A stretch of DNA of 64,000 nt from Solen grandis (lineage: Eukaryota; Mollusca; Bivalvia; Adapedonta; Solenidae). Of this stretch, positions 35,906 to 49,335 are shown piece by piece; the stretch's first letter is position 1; each line of letters starts with the position of its first letter. The DNA is taken from assembly GCA_021229015.1 (NCBI GenBank), contig CM037783.1, positions 7,511,324-7,575,323 on the forward strand. Direction: 5' to 3'. The position numbers and the translations under genes were made by a program. A model generated the notes under the pieces. That model saw only the letters and a list, made by a program, of their open reading frames with translations. It did no database searches and had not been told where the DNA came from.

Positions 35906-36372
35906 GTGATCAGAAATTTCTATCTTGATGTATGGCTTCAACATATTCTAATTAGTCCTTGCATTCTCCTGAAACACTTATGTACAGTCTGAGACACAAA
36001 TAAAATATAAGTGTTGTTCTTGACAAATTTTGAAAAAAAAATAAAGAAAAAGAATCTTTATACACAAATATAAAGCTTAAATTTAAAACTCAGTACTACA
36101 GGAGGTAAGTTGAGTCCTGTTTAAAGTTGAAAGCGTGAATTTTCAAATATGGCCATTCTAGAACCTCAACAACTCAAAATAATCTCGGTTGACCATGATA
36201 GTCAGACTTTAGCCTAAGTAACAATTTGAGTACAAGCAAAAGTTTTACTATTTTTAGTGAAAAAATATGGCCTCTTTAAAGTACATGTATTCACTGTTTT
36301 TAGATTTTTACTAGTTACTATTTTTCTATCTTATGTGATTCAGTTTCAAACTCCTGTTGACAAACATTCTTC

Positions 36373-36534
36373 TTAAGGTAAGATACCTGTAATGGTTCTG
36401 CTGTGTTTCGGACCACTTAACCTCTACCAAGATAACCGTGGTACCCTAATGAAACATTAGGAAACCTTGGTTATCTCCACGAATGTCCATAAGGTCCGAA
36501 GTATAGCGGAACCATTACAGGTATCTTACCTTAA
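36373..36534. mobile_element. 162-bp MITE with ~43-bp TIRs and TTAA ends
   Basis: TTAAGGTAAGATACCTGTAA at the left and its inverse at the right continue through TGGTTC(T/C)GCT and TTCGGACC. TTAA is present at both borders. The short centre carries a second nested palindrome around AACCGTGG / CCTTGGTT. It differs in sequence from the CCCTTTCCC family. Confidence 0.7.
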
Positions 36535-38150
36535 AGGTGAACCACAAAGAAAATTTTACTTTTTCTAAAACCTTTCCTATTTTGTCCATTTACATAAGGG
36601 AAACCACGAACATACATTTGTTTGTTAAAAAAATCTCTTAAAGTATGTAAAATGCCAATTTTGTAAGCTGCTGGGCAGTATTTACATTTTAGGGTCACGT
36701 GACCCCTATGACATCATCGATAGACCAAGTGTCATTTGCCTTCTTTATTTCATATAAATGTATGTAATCATTAATCATATTTAAAACATTTTAATTAAAC
36801 ATGTCATATTTGTTTTTGGTCCAGTATAAAGATAAAGGTTTTATCGAGTTGTTTCTGTGAAATTAATTCACAAATTTTACAGAATAAATGATACATTTGT
36901 GATTATGTAAATCAGATTGACTGTGAAATAAAAAGTTATATTCAGGGATAAACAGAAGTTTTCAAGTGAATTTATATAATTTGAATATGTTTTCACCACA
37001 AAGACTTGAGGTTTTCCTATACTTTGGTGTTAATAGTGTAACCATGGTTATATATAATTCTATTTTAATTCTCTCCTTCCCGAACATTTATAAATTAACG
37101 CTTGTTTGTAATGCACATTACGAAAAGGAAGCAATAAACCATACATATTTTACCCGTTGAAACACAGAAAGAAATAAAAATATGGTATTAGTAGTACTTA
37201 CTTTTCTTCACGCATTTATTCCTGTCTTCTTTTATATCATAATTCCAATAAAAAAATGAAATAAAATAAAAAAACAGCTCTTTATCATCAGTCCATAACT
37301 CTTCATTTGTCAATAAATCAAGTTTTAAGTAAAATATTTTCTAATGTCATTTTCAGATAATCAGAATCACATTTACATTTTTATCTATACCCTACAAAGC
37401 CATAACTTATAAAATCGACTTGATTCAAATGATAATGGAATAATAGAACCTACCAATAGCTAATATATTTGCATTTACAATTCTCTTTACATTATCTTGA
37501 ATGAAACTTGCCTATCTTAAACGTGTTAATTTTGACTTAATCTGTGTCATTATTGACTAAATGACAATGCTTCACCATCTTAGAACCTGACCGTCTGTAA
37601 GCGTCTGTTTACTTCTCAAAGTGATTGGCTTAGCAATATGTCACACTCAGGGCCATAAATCATACCAGTCAATTAGTCACCACCAATTAGGCATCTCTCC
37701 AACATACACACATGGATCAATTAACCCAGGTAACCCTTTTATTACCCCCTGATTGACCCCAAATAGGAAATGACATAATCACACCAAACCAAAAAGTTAA
37801 TTCTTATCAGTAGATATGTTAGGGATTTTACTCATTTAGAAACATGGTCTTTGTGGTAACCAATTGCTGATACAGGATTTTAACAGAAAATGAGGATTTT
37901 TATATGAAGGTATGTAAAACGTTTATTAACTTTACTCATATTTTTGATATGACCAGGACTTTTATGTTAATATTATCAAATATTGTTTTTAGAATACATC
38001 CTGATATGACTTTATTTTCATTATGCCCCCACTCACTATTCAGAACATAAAGTGACCAGTTTTATAAAGTCCGAATGAAGAATAAAACTTAGTATTAACA
38101 CCCTTATTCGTTCATTGGCATCTTGGATTAAGCTTGAAATTAGTTACAAC
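36535..38150. other. AT-rich sequence, no supported gene
   Basis: No exon, SINE or TIR recognised. The 36966-37160 open frame shows no domain. Confidence 0.4.
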
Positions 38151-38152
38151 TA

Positions 38153-38650
38153 GAGCTATCACTAAAGGTGATGAATACCCCCCACACAGCCTTTGTTTAC
38201 AATCAAGTGCCCAGCTATAGGAGGTAAGTCACAATGAATTGATGTTTTCAAATGACATATTACACAAAACTATTTCACAAAGAAAACTCCAGAAAATCAG
38301 CAAAGGGCCATAACTCAAAAGAAAATCAGTCAACCATAACCACTTCATAATATGCACATCTGTGATTGATATTGAAGCTTCCTATGACGTTTGTTTGAAA
38401 TCTATCCAGTAGTTATTGAGAAATAGCGTGGACAAAGAAAACTCCAGAAAATCAGCAAAGGGCCATAACTCAAAAGAAAGTCAATCAACCGTAACAATTT
38501 CATAATATGCACAGTGAAGCTTCCTATGAAGTTTGATTGAAATCCATCCAGTAGTTATTGAGAAATAGCGTGGACAAAAAAACTACAGACGGACCGACGG
38601 ACATGGTGACTCCTATATACCCCTCCAAACTACGTTTGTGGGGGGTATAA
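38153..38650 (+). repeat. ~500-bp repeat with inverted CCCCCCAC ends and internal duplication
   Basis: It starts agagctatcactaaaggtga with 'tgaataccccccac' and ends 'tttgtggggggtataata', so the ends are short inverted repeats. Two ~145-bp direct units (ccagaaaatcagcaaagggc ... gttattgagaaatagcgtgg) fill the interior and are followed by 'gacggaccgacggac'. A start-end pair of the same kind bounds 34483-35691. 46346-46380 matches only the start. Confidence 0.6.
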
Positions 38651-39509
38651 TAACAGTGAATTGCTCCATAAGATATATAGTGCTGGCAGAGTTTTGTCTG
38701 TTGATGACATCATAGCAAGGGGAGAGAAGTCAGTCAATCTTTATCACCTGAGACATTTTTGCACTTTCAATAGCCGATTTCATACAAAGTACAAAAAAAA
38801 TTAACATATTTTTTGTACAGAAGGTCTTACACTCATGTATTCTAACCGATAATAATGAAAATAAAATCTTTGTGGTTGACCTTTATGTTCATGAGGATTG
38901 GTCAGTGGCTATAGTGTGTTGAACAAAACAACTGCTGATGTTCAAAGACACTCACAATAGTCCATCTTGAGCACAAATACTTAATCAAAGTGCTAAAGGC
39001 ACTGAAGTTGCATGTGTCTCAAGTGAAGAAGGTTTGACAAGCTGAAGTTCTGCTGGGTAACTTAATATTTGCCAGATACCAAACTTAAATAAATAATGCA
39101 AGACTGTTGGGTTAGATTTTAGATATGCATATTTATATTAATCTTATAAACTGTAGGTAGGAGAAATAGGGTGAGTAAGAGAGGCAATGTACTAATTGTT
39201 AGTAGTCCATTGAAATAAGTGGTGTGTTCATCTTTTCTTGTAATGACCTAGTTAACGAAAGGTTAAAGCGGGTTTAGGACATTTGGTTTATTGGCATCCC
39301 TTGAAAATTTGACCCCATTTATTAAATTTACTTAGATAAATAAATGAAATGTAACATATGCAACAATCCTTTTCTCTATCTAATTGTGAGTGAGCGACTG
39401 TTATAGACTGAAGTGATTATGCAAATGAGGTTTGATTCAAGGTCAGTGGCTCGTTAGTAATTTCATATAGTAGATATACATACTGGTGTTGGTCATTTTA
39501 CAGTGTAGG

Positions 39510-39705
39510 GCACCGAGAACCAGTGGTAACTTATCAGATAACGGATCCTAGTGTTGTGGGTTTGAACCCCGTTTGAGGCAAAAATTATACATGACCTTCC
39601 CAGGCACAAAGTACTGGTCCAACCCAGGAACCGTCGAAAGGGATTAGTATAAGTTGTAAGAACTTGTTTCCCAATCGACGAAAAATAAATAAGTTTAAAC
39701 TTATC
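39510..39705 (+). mobile_element. SINE family B, best copy
   Basis: The tRNA-like head (gagaaccagtggtaactta, B box GTGGGTTTGAACCCC) is followed by the body (aaagtactggtccaacccag, gaaccgtcgaaagggattag, aacttgtttcccaatcgacg) and tail aaaataaataagtttaaac. Confidence 0.75.
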
Positions 39706-40215
39706 TCTGGAGTTATCTGAGGTTGAAAGCTTGGTGTGATTATTAGTTTGTTACACAGATTTGTATCAGACGTCATGCTTACTCAGAAAGTATGTACTAT
39801 AGTTGTATGTGACGTAGCCACTCACAAATATTGTACATACTTTCCAATTAATAACAAAGCAGCTTGAACTTATATATCTGTTTGTCATTTGCACTCCCAT
39901 TTTCTGAGAAAACAAATTAAAACTCTAAAGTGAATTTTTCCCTATGTCATGTTATCATAAAAACCTAAACTTTCAGCTTTCAGCTAATATAATTTGCAGG
40001 TTTAGAATCACAGTTGCCTTAGTAACAAACCACTCACTGTTTTTTTTCCCCCAATGCAAATTAAGGTATTTTTTTCTGGCATCAGTGTGTATTCAGTATC
40101 TTTAAATAGAAAGTTTATTGCCTAAGTAACTGTTATTCATTTAAAACAGTAAAGATCCATGTAACAGTATTCCTTTATGACGCACCCCAATATAAAAACA
40201 GATTCAATTAAAACA

Positions 40216-40362
40216 CAATTGTTGTTGTTGTATTGGGGGTTTACCATCGCTGCGATAGTATTTCAATCATATAGCGCCGTCCAGCTAATTACAGGTGGAG
40301 GAAGACCCCGAGTACACAGAGGTATCTTGGTAGAACCACCGACCTACCGCAAGCCAGCTGGA
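40216..40362 (-). mobile_element. SINE family A, truncated copy
   Basis: The 3' portion of family A is present on the minus strand: plus-strand ttgttgttgtattggg, gcgatagtatttcaatcata, ccagctaattacaggtggag, accgcaagccagctgga. The tRNA-like head is absent. Confidence 0.8.
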
Positions 40363-40429
40363 ATAATACAAATGTAAAACAGATCACATTTTAACAAATT
40401 CAATTCAATAATAAAACAATTCCGTTATA

Positions 40430-40575
40430 ACACTCAATTGTAAAACAGATCCCATTTTAACAAACTTAATAACTAAAGATTTGTTTAGTAGAAAACTGAT
40501 GTCTCTCTTATTCCCTTTCCCTGAGAGAGAGAGAGAGAGAGAGAGAGACACACACACACACACACACACACACAA
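40430..40575. repeat. Dispersed repeat plus (GA)n(CA)n microsatellite
   Basis: The sequence 'gatttgtttagtagaaaact' then 'gatgtctctc' before a GA/CA tract (40524-40574) parallels 43290-43360. The following 'gactatgatgatcaagctcc' (40875) parallels 43398. These are two diverged copies of one longer repeat, ~2.8 kb apart. Confidence 0.65.
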
Positions 40576-41067
40576 CAATAATTTGAGGCACCTGGGTAAT
40601 AATAATGTACAGAGCAGAGTCCTCTCATCAGGGTCTGCTTTATTTGCTTTGAAAAAGCAGACCTGCCATGATTTCAGTTACCAAAACATTATTGTGAGAA
40701 AATAAATAAATTGTAAAAGAATAATTAGGATGATAAGCCCTGTGTGGCTAGGGTACAAAAACATTTACAGATATTTGCTTCATACCAAAACTCCAACTGT
40801 TTTAATTCATGTATAATATTCATTGAATTTTGAATTACGCCATCAGTATTTATTAAGTAAATAGTTTAAGGGCCGACTATGATGATCAAGCTCCGCCCAG
40901 ATTCATGGACCTTGTGTGTGACTTCATCACATCAATTTCTTTCCATACCTGAAATTTTGTTTCAATAGCATAAGTAGAACTGCAGTCAAGAAATTGTGAA
41001 AAGGGGGAATAACTCCAAAAATATTAACCTTAAATTTTAAAAAAAAAAAAAAAAAAGGAAATGTATT

Positions 41068-42633
41068 TAAAATGCTTGTAGGTAAATCAAATGAAATCTA
41101 TTTAATCTTGCCCTTCACATACCCTGTATATAATAATAGTCAAAACTGATATACCTTGATAGTCTGATACCCCTTAATATTTTTATGAAGTCTAAAATCA
41201 ATCCCATGCCTAGTTACTGAGACATAGAATAATAACACTGTGCATTTTAAAATTCCAAAAGTTACCTCTTGGTTTTCTGATCCCCCTAATAACTCCTTAA
41301 CTTTCTAGTCAATACCATCAACAATTTCTGAGATACAAACTGGATAGAAGTTTGCATGCAAAACTTTAACCAAATTTTCTAAGTTAAAAAGCGGCCATAA
41401 TTTTTAGCTCGACTATTCGAAGAATATGAGAGCTATTGTAGTCGCCCTAGCGTCGGCGTCAGCGTTGCAGCTTTTGGTTAAAGTTTTGCGTGCAAGTTAC
41501 TATCAACCTTATATCTCAATAACCATTTATGGTATTGGCTTGAAAGTTTATAAATATGTTCAGGGGCATCAGACAACTAAGGTAGATAACTCTTGACTGA
41601 ATTTAATATGCATTATTAAATCTTTGTATCTCAATAACCATTCATAGTATTAAATTTGAATATGTTTAGGGGCATCAGACAACCCCTTTTAAATTAGAAA
41701 TTTTGATTAAAGTTTTGCATGCAAGGTACTTTCATGCCAATATCTCAGTATCCAGGCATGTGATTGATTTTAAGCATCTTTAATATGTTTAGGAGTATAA
41801 TACTATCAAGGTAGATAACTTTTATGAATATATTACAATTATGCCCCTTTTTTAACTTAGAAATTTGGGTTAAAGTTTTGCATGCAAGGTACTTTCATGC
41901 TTATATCTCAGAGTCAAGGCATGGAATTGATTTGAAACATCTTTAATATGTTTAGGGGTATCATACTTTAAAGGAATATAACACTTGATGGAATATATTA
42001 AAAATTATTACCCCCTTTTAACTTAGAATTTTAGTTAAATTTTTGCATTCAAGCTACTATCCAGCTTATATCTCAGAAATTGCTTGCGGAATTGACTAGA
42101 TGGTTAAGGAGTGTATTCAGGGGCATCAGAAAACCAAGAAGGATAACTTTTGGACTGAATTTTATACAAATTATGGCCCTTTTCTAACTTGGATTTTTGG
42201 TTAAAGTTTTGCATGTACAGTGTTATTGTGCTTATGTCTCAGTAACTAGGCATGGGATTGATTTTAGACATCATAAAGATAGGGGTATCAGACTATCAAG
42301 GTATTTCATTTTTGACTATTATTATGAACAGGGTATGTGAAGGGCAAGAATTGAAATAGATTTCATTTGATTTACCAACAAGCATTTTGAATAGTCGAGC
42401 GTGCTGTCCTCTGACAGCTCTTGTATAATATACAGTCAAGAGTTACCTACATTCATTGTTTGATGCCCCTGAACATATTTATTAACTTTCAAGTCAATAC
42501 CATAAATGGTTATTGAGATATAAGGTTGATAGTAACTTGCATGCAAAACTTTAACCAAAAACTGCAACGCCAACGCTGACGCAAGGGCGACTACAACAGC
42601 TCTCATTTTCTTTGAATAGTCCAGCTAAAATCT
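41068..42633. repeat. Composite inverted-repeat block with tandem modules
   Basis: Two inverted pairs are present. Segment A (about 41083-41210, tcttgcccttcacataccct) recurs inverted at about 42275-42390. Segment B (about 41405-41620, gctcgactattcgaagaata ... ttggttaaagttttgcgtgc) recurs inverted at about 42400-42633. The order is A-B...A'-B' rather than A-B...B'-A'. Between them lie ~5 diverged ~160-bp direct modules (taaagttttgcatgcaaggt, tatatctcag, atatgtttaggggtatc). No ORF. Confidence 0.65.
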
Positions 42634-42739
42634 CCATTGGAAATGGATTATGCTCCTGTGTACTGAAATTCTCATCCATAATGTCTACCCACTAATGAAG
42701 CTCCAGACAAAACTCAATTGAATATGAAATTAAACTGTA

Positions 42740-43752
42740 AGCAATGACTCGAAAAATATGATTTGCAGAATGAAGGCTCTTTCTCCTTTGTTAGGTCTAT
42801 CCACCTATGAACTTTAAAGGTTTTATGTCTCAAAGTGCATGAGTAATACACTTGACAAAAAATAATTATGAAATTTAACAAGTGGTAATAACTACAAAAT
42901 TATGATGTGCAGAGGTACGGTTCTTGTGCATGAAACTTCTCTTTCATAAGAGCTATCCACCTGTGAAGTTTCAAGTTAATAGCTTTCATACTTTTTGAGC
43001 TATGCTCCGGACAAAAATTAAGTATGAAATTTAACAATGGGCAATAACTAAAAAAATATGATGTTAACAGTTACAGTTCCTGTGCATGACACTTCTCCTC
43101 CATGAGATCTATCTACCTGTGAAGTTTCAAGTTAATATCTCTGACAGGCAACTCTTTTGTCAGACAACTGACAAAAACAATATGTCTCCACCATATAAAT
43201 ATGGGGGAGACATAAAGCTTATTCCATTACAACACACACACTTATAAAACAAATCCCATTTGACATACCTTATTGTTAAATAGATCCAACTAGAGATTTG
43301 TTTTTCATAGAAAACTGATGTCTCCCCCCACCCCCTTCCCCTCACACACACATATACATTAAGGCACAGTGACATATGCAAATAATTAAAGTTAAAGGTC
43401 TGACTATATTGATCAAGCTCAGCCCAGAGTTATGGACCTTGTGTGTAAGACTACCTCTAACTAATTTCTAGGCCTATCCACCTGTGAAGTTTCAAGTTAA
43501 TATGTCTCATAGTGGATGAGTAATGCTCTGGACAAAAATTAAGTATGAAATTTAACAAAGGGCAATAACTCCAAAAATATGATGCAGAGTTATGGTTCTT
43601 GTGCATGACACTTCTCCTCCATGAGATCTATCCACCTGTGAAGTTTCAAGTTAATAGCTTTATAATACAGTTATGCTCCAGACAAAAAGCAAGATAGACA
43701 ACTCTGATAAAAACAATATGTCTCCCCCATATAAATATGGGGTGGGGGGACA
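42740..43752 (+). repeat. Tandem modules of the 'aagggcaataactc' family with GGGGGAGACAT ends
   Basis: About six ~140-bp modules carry 'gagttatggttcttgtgcat', 'cttctcctccatgagatcta', 'ccacctgtgaagtttcaagt' and 'gctccggacaaaaattaagt'. Sub-blocks end at 43185-43212 and 43715-43752 with the hairpin 'atgtctcc-cccatataaatatggggg-agacat'. The same hairpin starts a fragment at 53628. Confidence 0.65.
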
Positions 43753-45780
43753 TAATTTTAACACACTCCTTTGTAAAACAGATCCCATTATAACATACTG
43801 GTACCCTATTTTAACCTACCCCATTGTAAAACAGATTCCTCCATAACGCAATCCATTGTAAAGCAGTTCCCATTATCTCATGAATATTCATGTACAAATT
43901 TATGACTAAATGAACATAAATTAACTAAACTAAAATGGTAAATGAAATCAAGATTTTTTCTTTGACACACGGACTGTGTAGAAACTGAGCTACAGTATCG
44001 TATGACCAAATAGAGAAGACCCTGATCATATAGGAGCTGTCTGATCTGGGTCTGCTCTGTTTGCCAATGCGTCGAAATGAGTCTATATGAAGTAACGGGT
44101 TAAATTATGGACCCCAAATCTAAAACATTATGAACAACTCGGTCAAATATCATGAGATGTCTAATTATAGACCCTAATTATATAGTGTTATGATAATCTC
44201 ACTGTAGTCAAATCATTGGATTATCCTACTGCTAATCCTAGACCTGGGTACATTACTGACCTGATTTATGTTGAGGAGGCATTCTTTGTGAAACAATACC
44301 GTAATTAAATAATAAAAATTGCAATCAGAATTAAATTAAAAAAAAAAATAATCGCAGCATTCAGAATTTTATTTTCTACAATTTTACCCTTATATTAACA
44401 AATGAAATCAATAATTATTCTCCTAAATCTTGCTAATATGTAATTCTTCATCCATAGGTTATAGCAATGTTGTAGTTCAGACACAATAATATTCATGAGA
44501 TAATTTACACAAGAAAAATAGGTATGAATTAAATGTGATTTACATAAAATAAGATTATAAGTTTATTTTCCTCAATTATTACAGAAAATCCTACATTAAG
44601 TTTTAACTTAGAAACATGTTTTCTTTTTCTCGCTTTGTCATAAAAGGATACATGTACTTAAATTTTTATGCATTAACAATCAAAGAGATTGGCCCTTTCT
44701 TAAAATCATGATATTAACTTGATTTTATGCATGACCTCACTTTTTCTTTTTTACACACCATAGTCATATGGAGATTTCACTATTTTCATAAAACATTGAT
44801 CTCAAAGATAGTCTACCTTTTATTCTAAACAATGAAACCTACAAAAAATACTGAACATTAAATGGTATATGAATAATATGGTATGGATTTTTCTTTGCAA
44901 TACAGACTGTAAAGAACCTGAGCTAAAAATGACATCAGGAAAAAAAAAATGCCACATTATGGCAAAAGGAAAGGCTCATGACCTTCTCATTTCACAATAA
45001 ACTCTGAAAGATTCTTAATTTAAATAGAACACATTCAATATTTCCTATTTTATGAAATAGAACAACATATGACTAAGTTGATATAGTAATTAAGGTAGGT
45101 ATGGTTGGTGGAATTCATGCCACGTAAATGGGCATTCATTAGCTCCCTCTGATACTGTACTAAATTTGTGATCATATATACCACCACAAACTGATTTGAA
45201 ATACAAATTTAACCCACTTCAATTACATGTAGTTGTCATTCCTACCCCCACTGGATATTTTCCTGGAATAGCCCTTATTATATTTAGGAGGTTTCTACAA
45301 TTAACATATATAATCTTTAAAAATAAAAATGAGAAATATCTCCGCTGGAGGCATCTATACAAATATAAATGTTCAGACAACAAAGAATATGAAACAGATG
45401 AATTGATAATAAAACAAAAAATACACAAATGTTGTCACAGATGCTGAAAATAATTCATATGATATAGCAGTCCTTATGTTTGGACAATTAACACATCAAA
45501 TGACGTGAAACCAGGTTTTCAACGGTCGCCCCAGGCAACCAGACTACCATTTATTTCCAGCGCTGCCATAGAAGCAAACATAAGACATCACACAAATTAA
45601 CATCATAAAAGATATTTATCACCCAAATGCTCACGTTTACAAGTTTTTTTTGTTTGTTTTTTGAGTCATGCATGTTTAAAAAGGAAATATATATTTTCAT
45701 CTAAGTCAGGCACTGCAATTTTATAAAGGTTGGTGAATGGTTATGTCCCTTGACAAAGAGGAATTTATTTAAAGAAAGCA
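43753..45780. other. AT-rich sequence with few repeats, no supported gene
   Basis: The only recognisable fragment is a piggyBac-like MITE remnant around 44040-44102 (gatctgggtctgctctgttt ... atgagtctatatga ... gggttaa). The open frames at 45196-45447 show no domain on either strand. Confidence 0.4.
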
Positions 45781-45784
45781 AAAA

Positions 45785-46300
45785 CTATTTTAGTAACAGT
45801 GGCCTTGACCTTGACCCAATTTATTTGAAAATAAATTCCAATCTTCCTCTTCTTATAAGGTATTTACCTACCAAGTATGAAAACTGCATCTCAATTCAAA
45901 AAGGAGGTATTTGATGGAAACAACCTATTTGGTGCAAAATTATTCTTAGTAACAGTGACCTTGACCTATTGACTTGAAAATCAATCCCAACCTTCCTCTT
46001 CCATCTAGGGTATCTACCTTTCAAGTATGAAAACTGTATCACAATTCTAACAGGAGATATTTGACGGAAACGACCTGTTAGGTGCAGAGCTATTTTAAGT
46101 AACAGTGACCTAGACCCTATTAACCTGAAATTCAATCCCAATCTTCCTCTTGCCATAAGGTATCTATCTACTAAATATGATCATCATACCTCACTCAACA
46201 AACTAAATCTATTTTTAGTAACAGTGACATTGACCTTGACCCTATTGACCTGAAAATCAATCCCAACCTTCCTCTTCCCATAAGGTATCTACCTACCAAA
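45785..46300 (+). repeat. Tandem modules (~150 bp), four units
   Basis: Each unit holds 'taacagtgaccttgacc', 'aatcaatcccaaccttcctc', 'taaggtatctacctaccaa' and 'agtatgaaaactg'. Unit starts are near 45794, 45949, 46099 and 46219. Long minus-strand frames over this block are repeat products. Confidence 0.75.
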
Positions 46301-46819
46301 TATGATTACCTCAAAAAAAGACCATGGCAATTTCCAAGTTAACAAGAAATATCATTGAAGATGATGAATACCCCCAGATACTGCTTATTACAGTTACTGT
46401 AACCATGTCAGAGACAAGACTTGAAGCAGCTGAGAGATAACAATATAAACACACAATATAACAAGTAAAGTTCTAATACATGCACTGCAGACAAAATATG
46501 TTTTATGAGTATATCAAAGGGCAGTAACTCAATTAAAATTAAGCCGATCAAGAAGTACCAAGAATATGTGCAACTAGCATTGGTACTTATATATTCTGTG
46601 AAGATAAATAAAATCTGATCCATAGTAGCTGGGAAATAAACCAGATAAAATATATTCAAGATATATGACAAGATGTAACTCCCCTGAAACAATCCTGGTA
46701 TGCCTACAATATGTACAAGCAGGTTTAGTACTTTTAACTGTTGTGAAGTTAAATGAAAATCTTATCAATAGTAGCTGAGAAAAAGTGCGGACAAAATATA
46801 TTCAATAAATACAAGAGGA

Positions 46820-47385
46820 TCATAGAGGCCCTTAATCACTCACCTGTGTATAGGGTTACCAAAGGAACATCAGTACTACAACATTTTGAAATCTGGCCAG
46901 TAGTTTTAAAGTAGATAATTTTTAAAGTTTTCATTTTTTTCTTTTCATTGTCATGGCAACCAGAGTTCTTCATGGATCAAGTTTATTTTAGCAACTTTTG
47001 TGAAGGTTCACCCAAGGATCATCCCTGCCAAGTTTAATCAGATTCTGTCCAGCAGTTTCAGAGGAGATGTCTTTTAAAGATTTCACTATATACATATAAG
47101 GCAAATTAGCCCAGCCCTTGGCGGCCATGTTTTTTTTACAGATCAGAAACTTTTTAGCAATCTTGGTAGAGAGTTACCAAAGGATCATCTGTTCTAAAAC
47201 ATTTTGAAATCTGGCTAGCAGTTTTGAAGGAGATGATTTTTAAAGTTTTCTTATTTTTTTCTTCCTGTTGCCATGGCAACCAGAGTTCTAAATGGATTGA
47301 GTTTATTTTAGCAACTTTTGTAAAAGTTCACCCAAGGAACATCCCTGCCAAGTTTAATCAAATTCAAATTGTGTTCAGTACAAAT
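46820..47385 (+). repeat. Two-unit tandem repeat (~306 bp)
   Basis: 'gttaccaaaggaacatcag', 'cattttgaaatctggccag', 'gtcatggcaaccagagttct', 'agcaacttttgtgaaggttc' and 'cctgccaagtttaatca' recur in the same order about 306 bp later. The first unit is preceded by 'gaggcccttaatcactcacc', related to the start of the 61 kb repeat. Confidence 0.75.
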
Positions 47386-47696
47386 GGGAAATTTTAGAAT
47401 TGGCTTATTGTAAGGATAAAATGATAGCGTGCTTAAGTGAGACTCCATCATCATGGAAAATATTACCATGAGATACTGCAGTTGCAGCACATGACTGTCT
47501 TAAGTAGCTAGTATCCATATTGAAATACTTTTGGATGGAAGAAGTCAGTTATTACATATATCTTACAAAAAAATGATAATTTGATTTCAGGATCATTGAT
47601 TTGAATAACAATTAAAAAGTTAATGTTAGACAACACTGACTAGGGCAAAACTCATCGAAAGTTACATTTAGAATGACTTCTTTTAACTTGACTATT

Positions 47697-47943
47697 GACT
47701 ATTTGAGTTTACTGTCGCTTTGACAGTATTACAAGCATATTGCGACATCCAGCTAATTACAGGTGGAGGAAGACCCCAAATACACAGAGGCATCCGGGTA
47801 GAACCATCGACCTACTGCAAGCCAGTTGGAAGGCTTCCTCACATGAAAATCCGAATGACTCTGCCGGGATTCGAACCCACACAGTGAGGGGCTGAGTGAG
47901 TATTAAAGTCAGTGACTTTACCCTTTCGGCCACGGAGGCCCTA
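47697..47943 (-). mobile_element. SINE family A, full-length copy
   Basis: The minus-strand head is GGGCCTCCGTGGCCGAAAGG with B box GTGGGTTCGAATCCCGGCAG, a full body, and a tail ending 'gacagtaaactcaaatagtc'. Its 3' end groups it with the 8228, 30386 and 53188 copies rather than the CAAC-tailed ones. Confidence 0.85.
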
Positions 47944-49335
47944 CTTATTTTACACTGATTTCTGTTACTGTAACTTTATAAACTACTCCCTCTTGGCATT
48001 TCCTGTCAACTTTAGTGAAAGATCAAACTTGTAACCTTCTAATTTGTAGTAAATGAACACTACAACTAAACCATGGTGCCACTAACAAAAGTTAAATATT
48101 GTAGTTTTGAAAATCATGGGAATAATAAATAATACTGATATACTGAAATATCCCAATAAATGGACGAAAATCTCATATGCAGGAACAGAATGATATACTG
48201 GTAAGATGGAGACTTTTGGTATATGATACAAAATGATTTATATAAATATTGCACAATTATTTTGTATACATTGAAAATCTTAAGGAAGTACTTACTGGAT
48301 TCACATACTTGATCTTGAAAAATTATCAAAATTAATGACTGTTAAAAATATTTTGAGAAAAAAAAATTATGGTCAAAAACCATAACTATGAAATACATAC
48401 TAGCTTTTCTTCACTCATTCAGGACAAAAAAAAACTCTACTGAATATACAATATAAAATTTAATTCATGTAATTTTAAAGAAGTCTATCTATGATTTTTT
48501 ATTACCATTTCTGTATCTTTTGAGGAAATAAAGGCAATATTACACTGTTTACACTTGTATTAATGCAGATATACTCAGCATCTATAAATTGATTAACAGT
48601 TTGATCTTTGCACAAATGATATCAACCTTGTAATAGCTTGTTTACAAACTTGTTCTCTGCAATTCAAACTTCACAGGGTGATGAAAAGACATCCTGACAA
48701 TGAAAAGGATAAAAAAAGATAAAACACATGAAGACACTTTTCTTGAGCATTTTATACAAGCATTGGTCCCTGAATCCTAATATTATTCTAATGTCTATTT
48801 ATTAATGGTTCCCAGTCTGAAACAAACCAACTTACTACTAAACCTTTCACTATACAGCCTTGATTCAACAGTTTGAAAAATACACAAGGGCGATAACTCT
48901 AGTCTAATGCACATTTAGTAAGTGGGTTACCACTTAAAACATTGAACATTAAAGACAGAACATAAAAGGGACCATCAATTTTACACACAAAAAAAATAAT
49001 CTGTAGTATTAGTTATCTTTGCATGGGCTAAATTTGTACAATGCATTCCAATGACCATTTCACACTGTGTTAAATTTGTGCATTTCAAAATACTGGTATG
49101 GCTGAAAAAAGTATTTTTGTATATTTTCTTTTAATCAACCCTTAATATGGCCCCCTCTTATTGTTGGCTAATTTAATGCAGATTTGTATGTTCGCACTAG
49201 CCTGTCTAAGTGATCATGCAGCACCTATTGAAGTCTAATAGAACTGAGAAAATGACCAAGTTTGTAACCCCCAATATCCATGCAATGGCACACACTAATA
49301 AGGTGTTAATATAGATGGTGTCCTTAATTGCTGCA
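47944..49335. other. AT-rich sequence, no supported gene
   Basis: No exon or repeat family recognised on either strand. Confidence 0.4.
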
